From the NCBI RefSeq assembly GCF_014243395.1, contig NZ_JACLCP010000001.1:1240001-1304000 (forward strand): DNA of 64,000 nucleotides, written 5' to 3'. Positions 60,422-64,000 of this stretch are shown in pieces. Each line of letters opens with the position of its first letter. Position 1 is the first letter of the stretch. Position numbers and translations under genes: made by a program. Source of the DNA: Winogradskyella flava. GTDB lineage: Bacteria; Bacteroidota; Bacteroidia; Flavobacteriales; Flavobacteriaceae. The notes under the pieces were generated by a model. It made no database searches and was not told the DNA's origin. It worked only from the letters and a program-made list of their open reading frames with translations.

Positions 60422-61339
60422 TTATGTGTTATCTTTTAATTCTTTTATCAATTTTATTTGGTCTGCAAAGAAACTACTTTTTTCTGGATATTTCAAACTT
60501 AAAATCTTATAAGATTGAATGGCCTTATCGTAGTTTTTTTGCTCCAAATAAATACGTGCTAGAGTTTCTGTCATTAAGCTATCAGAAACGCCCTCATCGT
60601 TATTTATCAACCGAGGTTTTGGTGTATAACTTGCAACGGGCTTTATCTTTGGGTTTTCGCTAATAAACTTGTCTATAATAGACAATTTATCTTTTAGAGG
60701 CTGCGTAGTTTTATCTTCTAATTCAACTTTAATGTCGTCTTCAGTTTCCCTAACAATGGGTTTGAAACTGGTAATTTTTAACCATTCTGTGAATGAATGA
60801 CTTTCGTTTTTGTCAAACTCTAAAGGTTTACCAATTTTTAGCTTTTTTTCAGGTGTTATATTTTTAACATCAACTTCAATTATGGAGTCTTCGATTCTTG
60901 GTGCCTCGATATTTGGTTGCGGCATGGGTTTCTCCTTAAATAAATTTGGATCTAAAACGCCTTCTGTAGCTTTTATGTGTTCTTTTAGGGCGTCATCAAT
61001 AGTAACGCTCTTATTTACTGAAATGTCATCAACCTCACTAACTTCAATAGATTTGATATATTCGGAATTTTGTTTGATGTAGTCCGATATTTCATTTTGA
61101 TTGAAAACCTTAGAGGTTATATAATCGAACAAGACACTACGATCTGCAGTGTGTGCAGCGGTTATCTTTAGAGCGTTATTATACTTATAACTCTCCTTTT
61201 GTTTTAAACCTTTCAGATATAAGGCTCGCAATGGTTGAAAGTAAGGAAACTCGTTAATCTTCAATGATAGCGCATCAGACTGTGCTGCAGTCACGGCTTC
61301 AGGATGTTGTAAAAGATATGTGAGTTGTCCCAGCTGCAT
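60422..61339 (-). CDS. Unknown protein with C-terminal TPR
   Basis: 305 residues, soluble. The first ~90 residues (LTYLLQHPEAVTAAQSDALSLKINEFPYFQPLRALYLKGLKQ, in parts) are helical and look like a conserved flavobacterial domain; a charged, low-complexity middle follows (VKNITPEKKLKIGKP); the last ~60 residues hold a TPR-like pair (MTETLARIYLEQKNYDKAIQSYKILSLKYP, in parts). In flavobacteria this gene is regularly placed between lptE and secG, which suggests an envelope-related role, but it has no known function. Four bp separate it from secG and three from lptE. Confidence 0.88.
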   Translation of the reverse strand: MQLGQLTYLLQHPEAVTAAQSDALSLKINEFPYFQPLRALYLKGLKQKESYKYNNALKITAAHTADRSVLFDYITSKVFNQNEISDYIKQNSEYIKSIEVSEVDDISVNKSVTIDDALKEHIKATEGVLDPNLFKEKPMPQPNIEAPRIEDSIIEVDVKNITPEKKLKIGKPLEFDKNESHSFTEWLKITSFKPIVRETEDDIKVELEDKTTQPLKDKLSIIDKFISENPKIKPVASYTPKPRLINNDEGVSDSLMTETLARIYLEQKNYDKAIQSYKILSLKYPEKSSFFADQIKLIKELKDNT

Positions 61340-61342
61340 AAT

Positions 61343-61846
61343 TTACCAATCGGCTAGTGTAGCATTAATAATGTCCTGTGTAAGCCTTTCAAAAATAACG
61401 TCAATGGCTTCATCCTTTAATCCACCCACTAATTGATCATTTGCGGGATAATCGAAAAAAAACGAAAAACGCTGTTCTATATCTTTTTCTTCGTCCTTGG
61501 TATTTATATATCTCACATTTACTCCTATTGTCAATCGGTTTTGAGCTGCAGTATTTTGAGCGGTTGCTGTCATAGGAGCAATCCTGTATTCTACAATTTC
61601 GCCTTCATAAATAATTTCACCACCTGAATTCACCAATTGAGCACTTGTTTGATTTTGTATAATGTCTTGTAGGGCATTGGTAAATTGTATATCTAAACCT
61701 GGCTCTACTAAATCCGCATTATTTTGAAAGAAATTTACCTGGAATGTTTCAGGTGTTTCAGTCAGTCCAGTAAATGAATAGTTTACCTTACAAGCCACAA
61801 CCAATGTAAGCGCAACAAATAAAAATACATATTTTACAAACTTCAT
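61343..61846 (-). CDS. lptE: LPS-assembly lipoprotein LptE (Bacteroidota type)
   Basis: LptE plugs LptD in the outer membrane for lipopolysaccharide insertion. 167 residues with lipoprotein signal (MKFVKYVFLFVALTLVVAC; Cys19). The mature part has NYSFTGLTETPETFQVNFFQNNADLVEPGL, LQDIIQNQTSAQLVNSGGEIIYEGEIVEYRI and a C-terminal helix IFERLTQDIINATL, matching the divergent LptE of this phylum; YSFTG is characteristic. It starts directly after the small ORF (stop TAG 61847) and continues into the TPR gene with 3 bp spacing. Confidence 0.9.
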   Translation of the reverse strand: MKFVKYVFLFVALTLVVACKVNYSFTGLTETPETFQVNFFQNNADLVEPGLDIQFTNALQDIIQNQTSAQLVNSGGEIIYEGEIVEYRIAPMTATAQNTAAQNRLTIGVNVRYINTKDEEKDIEQRFSFFFDYPANDQLVGGLKDEAIDVIFERLTQDIINATLADW

Positions 61847-62044
61847 CTAATAGGTGTTAGGGCGTTTCATGGTTATAAAAGCATAGATGTAACCGGCATT
61901 ATCGGCTACATCAAAATCGACATTAATTAGACGGTAGCCTTTATAATGTTTTTCGTTAATTAAATCCTCAGCTTCTTGGCGTATGGCCTCGGAACTGTTT
62001 GGTCGAAACGACTTTCTGATCATAAATATTTCTACTGCTTTCAT
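61847..62044 (-). CDS. Small conserved-looking protein upstream of lptE
   Basis: 65 residues, or 58 if translation starts at Met8 (62023). The composition is protein-like (HYKGYRLINVDFDVADNAGYIYAFITMKRP), with a central helix and beta strands, no signal peptide. The stop is adjacent to the lptE start codon, so translation would be coupled. Such a short gene is easily missed in annotation. I do not recognise a family; similarity to DUF4177-type small proteins is only a guess. The upstream gap to the sigma-54 activator gene (62045-62140) holds no clear signal. Confidence 0.6.
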   Translation of the reverse strand: MKAVEIFMIRKSFRPNSSEAIRQEAEDLINEKHYKGYRLINVDFDVADNAGYIYAFITMKRPNTY

Positions 62045-62140
62045 TCAATAATTTCTATTGAGAACTTAATCTTAAGGAATAAACTTAGTATTTAAACTTT
62101 TAAAATTAAAATTTCTTTTAATTGATTTCACAAATTATTC

Positions 62141-63403
62141 TTAAAGATCGTATTGTTTTATTTTTCGGTATAACGTGCGTTCGCTAATACCTAATTCTGC
62201 TGCTGCTAATTTACGTTTACCGTTATGACGTTCTAGTGATTTTTTAATAAGTTCTAATTCCTTGTCATGTAAAGATAAGGTTTCCTCTTCTTCAATTTCT
62301 TCTGCAAAATGGTATTTATCTTCAACTTCTGTTGTAGTAACTTCAGTATGTTCTGGAATTGATAATACCTCTAGGTCATCAACAGTAGTCGCAGTTTCCA
62401 AGTCATCTTCTTTCCCGTCACCGTAAATTTTTTGAATAAGGTGCTCATTGTCTTTTTGAACATCTGAAATGTTACCGCTTTTCATAAGTTCCATGGTCAG
62501 CTTCTTCAGGTCATTAAGATCAGCTTTCATGTCAAACAACACCTTGTATAGAATTTCACGCTCGCTACTAAAATCACTCTCAGATTTGTTGCTATTGACT
62601 ACAGCGGGTAAATTACTTCCTGTATTAGGTAGATAATTTTGAAGTGTTGCTGCAGTAATTGTACGATTATGTTCTAATACCGAAACTTGCTCTGCCACAT
62701 TTCTTAACTGACGAATATTACCATTCCAGCGATATTTTAAAAGTAAAGCCACAGCATCGTCAGTTAATTTTACTGTAGGCATCTTATATTTTAAGGCAAA
62801 GTCGCTCGCGAACTTTCTAAACAATAAATGGATATCTTCTTTGCGTTCTCGCAATGCAGGTAAACTAATCTCTATGGTGCTTAAGCGATAGTAAAGGTCT
62901 TCTCGGAACTTCTCCTTTTTAATCGCTTCAAACATATTAACGTTTGTTGCTGCAACAATCCTGACATTGGTTTTCTGAACTTTGCTAGATCCTACTTTAA
63001 TAAACTCACCATTTTCCAAAACACGAAGCAAACGGACTTGAGTTGTCAATGGCAATTCGCCAACTTCATCTAAGAAAATAGTACCACCGTCAGCAACTTC
63101 AAAGTAACCAGAACGTGTTTGTGTTGCTCCTGTAAAAGCTCCTTTTTCATGACCAAATAATTCACTGTCAATGGTTCCTTCTGGTATGGCACCGCAGTTT
63201 ACAGCGATATATTTACCATGCTTTCTATGTGAAAGTTGATGAATAATTTTAGGAATACTTTCTTTGCCAACACCACTTTCACCTGTTACCAATACTGAAA
63301 TATCGGTAGGTGCCACTTGAATCGCTTTTTCTATAGCGCGATTCAATTTAGGATCGTTTCCTATAATTCCAAAGCGTTGTTTTATGGCTTGTACTGATTC
63401 CAT
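62141..63403 (-). CDS. Sigma-54-dependent transcriptional activator
   Basis: 420 residues. AAA+ domain near the N-terminus: Walker A GESGVGKE (41-48), sigma-54 contact loop GAFTGA (88-93), Walker B TIFLDE (108-113), the arginine finger region in FREDLYYRLS. A C-terminal Fis-type helix-turn-helix (KLAAAELGISERTLYRKIKQYDL) binds DNA. An acidic linker lies between (EDDLETATTVDDLEVL). There is no N-terminal receiver, GAF or PAS domain, so activity must be controlled in another way or by an unlinked partner. It lies 3 bp after miaB, in an operon of envelope genes. Its target genes are unknown. Confidence 0.95.
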   Translation of the reverse strand: MESVQAIKQRFGIIGNDPKLNRAIEKAIQVAPTDISVLVTGESGVGKESIPKIIHQLSHRKHGKYIAVNCGAIPEGTIDSELFGHEKGAFTGATQTRSGYFEVADGGTIFLDEVGELPLTTQVRLLRVLENGEFIKVGSSKVQKTNVRIVAATNVNMFEAIKKEKFREDLYYRLSTIEISLPALRERKEDIHLLFRKFASDFALKYKMPTVKLTDDAVALLLKYRWNGNIRQLRNVAEQVSVLEHNRTITAATLQNYLPNTGSNLPAVVNSNKSESDFSSEREILYKVLFDMKADLNDLKKLTMELMKSGNISDVQKDNEHLIQKIYGDGKEDDLETATTVDDLEVLSIPEHTEVTTTEVEDKYHFAEEIEEEETLSLHDKELELIKKSLERHNGKRKLAAAELGISERTLYRKIKQYDL

Positions 63404-63406
63404 GGT

Positions 63407-64000
63407 TTAATTATTTTCTGAATAGCCAACAGCTTCTCCAATAAGGGTAGCACTTGTGCAGTCCAAAATCTTTACGTTAACAAAATCACCTGGTTTATAA
63501 TGTTCCTTAGGAAATACTACAACCGTATTTTGACTATTTCTACCAGCCCATTGCAGGTCTGATCGTTTTGAAGATTTTTCAATTAAAACTTCTTCAATTT
63601 TACCGACATGCTGCTTTGTCCTATAATGACTATGTTTTCGCTGTAAATCTTGAATTTCATTAAGACGACGTTGTTTTATCTCTGCAGGAACGTCATCTTC
63701 CATTTTTCGTCCAGCCAATGTTCCAGGGCGTTCGGAGTAGGCAAACATAAATCCAAAATCGTACTTCACATATTCCATTAAACTCAAGGTGTCTTTATGG
63801 TCTTCTTCAGTTTCTGTTGGGAAGCCTGAAATCATATCTTGACTTATGGCAACATCTGGTATAATGCGACGGATACTGTCAATGAGCTCAAAGTATTCTT
63901 CTCTTGTGTGTAATCGATTCATTTCTTTTAGAATACGATCACTTCCACTTTGCACAGGTAAATGGATATAATTGCAAATATTTCTGTAAGCAGCCATAGT
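63407..64000 (-). CDS. miaB: tRNA-2-methylthio-N6-dimethylallyladenosine synthase MiaB, C-terminal part
   Basis: Radical SAM methylthiotransferase that adds a methylthio group to i6A37 of tRNAs. The frame is open to the window edge; 197 residues of the C-terminal part are seen. NYIHLPVQSGSDRILKEMNR, the SAM-radical barrel strands (DMISGFPTETEEDHKDTLSLM) and FAYSERPGT are typical. The TRAM domain is EVLIEKSSKRSDLQWAGRNSQNTVVVFP and GDFVNVKI (in parts). The iron-sulfur Cys residues are outside the window. First gene of the miaB-secG block, 3 bp before the sigma-54 activator. Confidence 0.95.
   Translation of the reverse strand, partial: TMAAYRNICNYIHLPVQSGSDRILKEMNRLHTREEYFELIDSIRRIIPDVAISQDMISGFPTETEEDHKDTLSLMEYVKYDFGFMFAYSERPGTLAGRKMEDDVPAEIKQRRLNEIQDLQRKHSHYRTKQHVGKIEEVLIEKSSKRSDLQWAGRNSQNTVVVFPKEHYKPGDFVNVKILDCTSATLIGEAVGYSENN

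Overview
The window is a gene-dense, low-GC chromosomal segment of a marine-type member of the Flavobacteriaceae (Bacteroidota). The evidence is a complete Na+-translocating NADH:quinone reductase operon (nqrA-F), a type IX secretion plug protein, exosortase XrtF with its partner, SusC/CarboxypepD_reg-type TonB receptor architecture, DUF6090 and HYC_CC_PP family proteins, and repeated Bacteroidota-style -7 promoter boxes (TAnnTTTG) in front of genes. No rRNA, tRNA, CRISPR array, transposase or prophage gene was seen; most of the window looks like core genome.

Layout. 1-6651: a cut-off lipase-like gene, pruA, a papain-fold candidate, apaG, a group II PLP decarboxylase and the T9SS plug gene. 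6773-13012: the nqr operon with its own promoter and terminator. 13016-18527: small or unknown proteins, a DASS anion symporter with a cupin lipoprotein, and apbE, the enzyme that flavinylates NqrB and NqrC. 18555-21476: a coiled-coil protein with nif3, and lpxK. 21473-25658: a TPR hybrid histidine kinase, then lipA-gap. 25681-28811: one unit of a small Cys-rich membrane protein, a GT2 glycosyltransferase, an ECF sigma factor and an unusual Nramp-like transporter. 28918-31068: aqpZ and an ECF sigma/anti-sigma pair. 31174-38153: murB with an aminotransferase, an aspartyl protease with PDZ, a DUF1573 protein and valS. 38225-41035: an unknown secreted protein, a decayed copy of the rodA 3' end, icd and a small membrane protein. 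41036-48356: purH and the elongasome operon mreB-mreC-mreD-mrdA-rodA. 48467-51057: two tandem MacB-type permeases. 51059-55889: a methionine sulfoxide reductase candidate, the XrtF pair, and a metal cassette (HYC_CC_PP protein, TonB receptor, HMA protein). 55996-57734: a lectin/lyase-like lipoprotein and a DUF6090 protein. 57888-64000: groESL, then the envelope and stress block secG, TPR protein, lptE, small ORF, sigma-54 activator and miaB (cut by the window end).

Most notable: (1) a diverged ~45-bp copy of the rodA 3' end lies 2 kb from rodA in the same orientation, so that icd and a small membrane gene sit between two direct repeats; (2) three REP-like palindromic elements each sit between two genes of an operon (nqrD/nqrE, groES/groEL, TonB receptor/HMA); (3) perfect palindromes overlap or adjoin the promoters of the Nramp/sigma operon and groESL; (4) some family members have lost diagnostic residues (an Nramp protein without its metal-binding Asp/Asn, a zinc-ribbon protein without cysteines). 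I did not find a clearly new multi-gene system; the metal cassette and the XrtF pair, whose substrate is unknown, are the best places to look.
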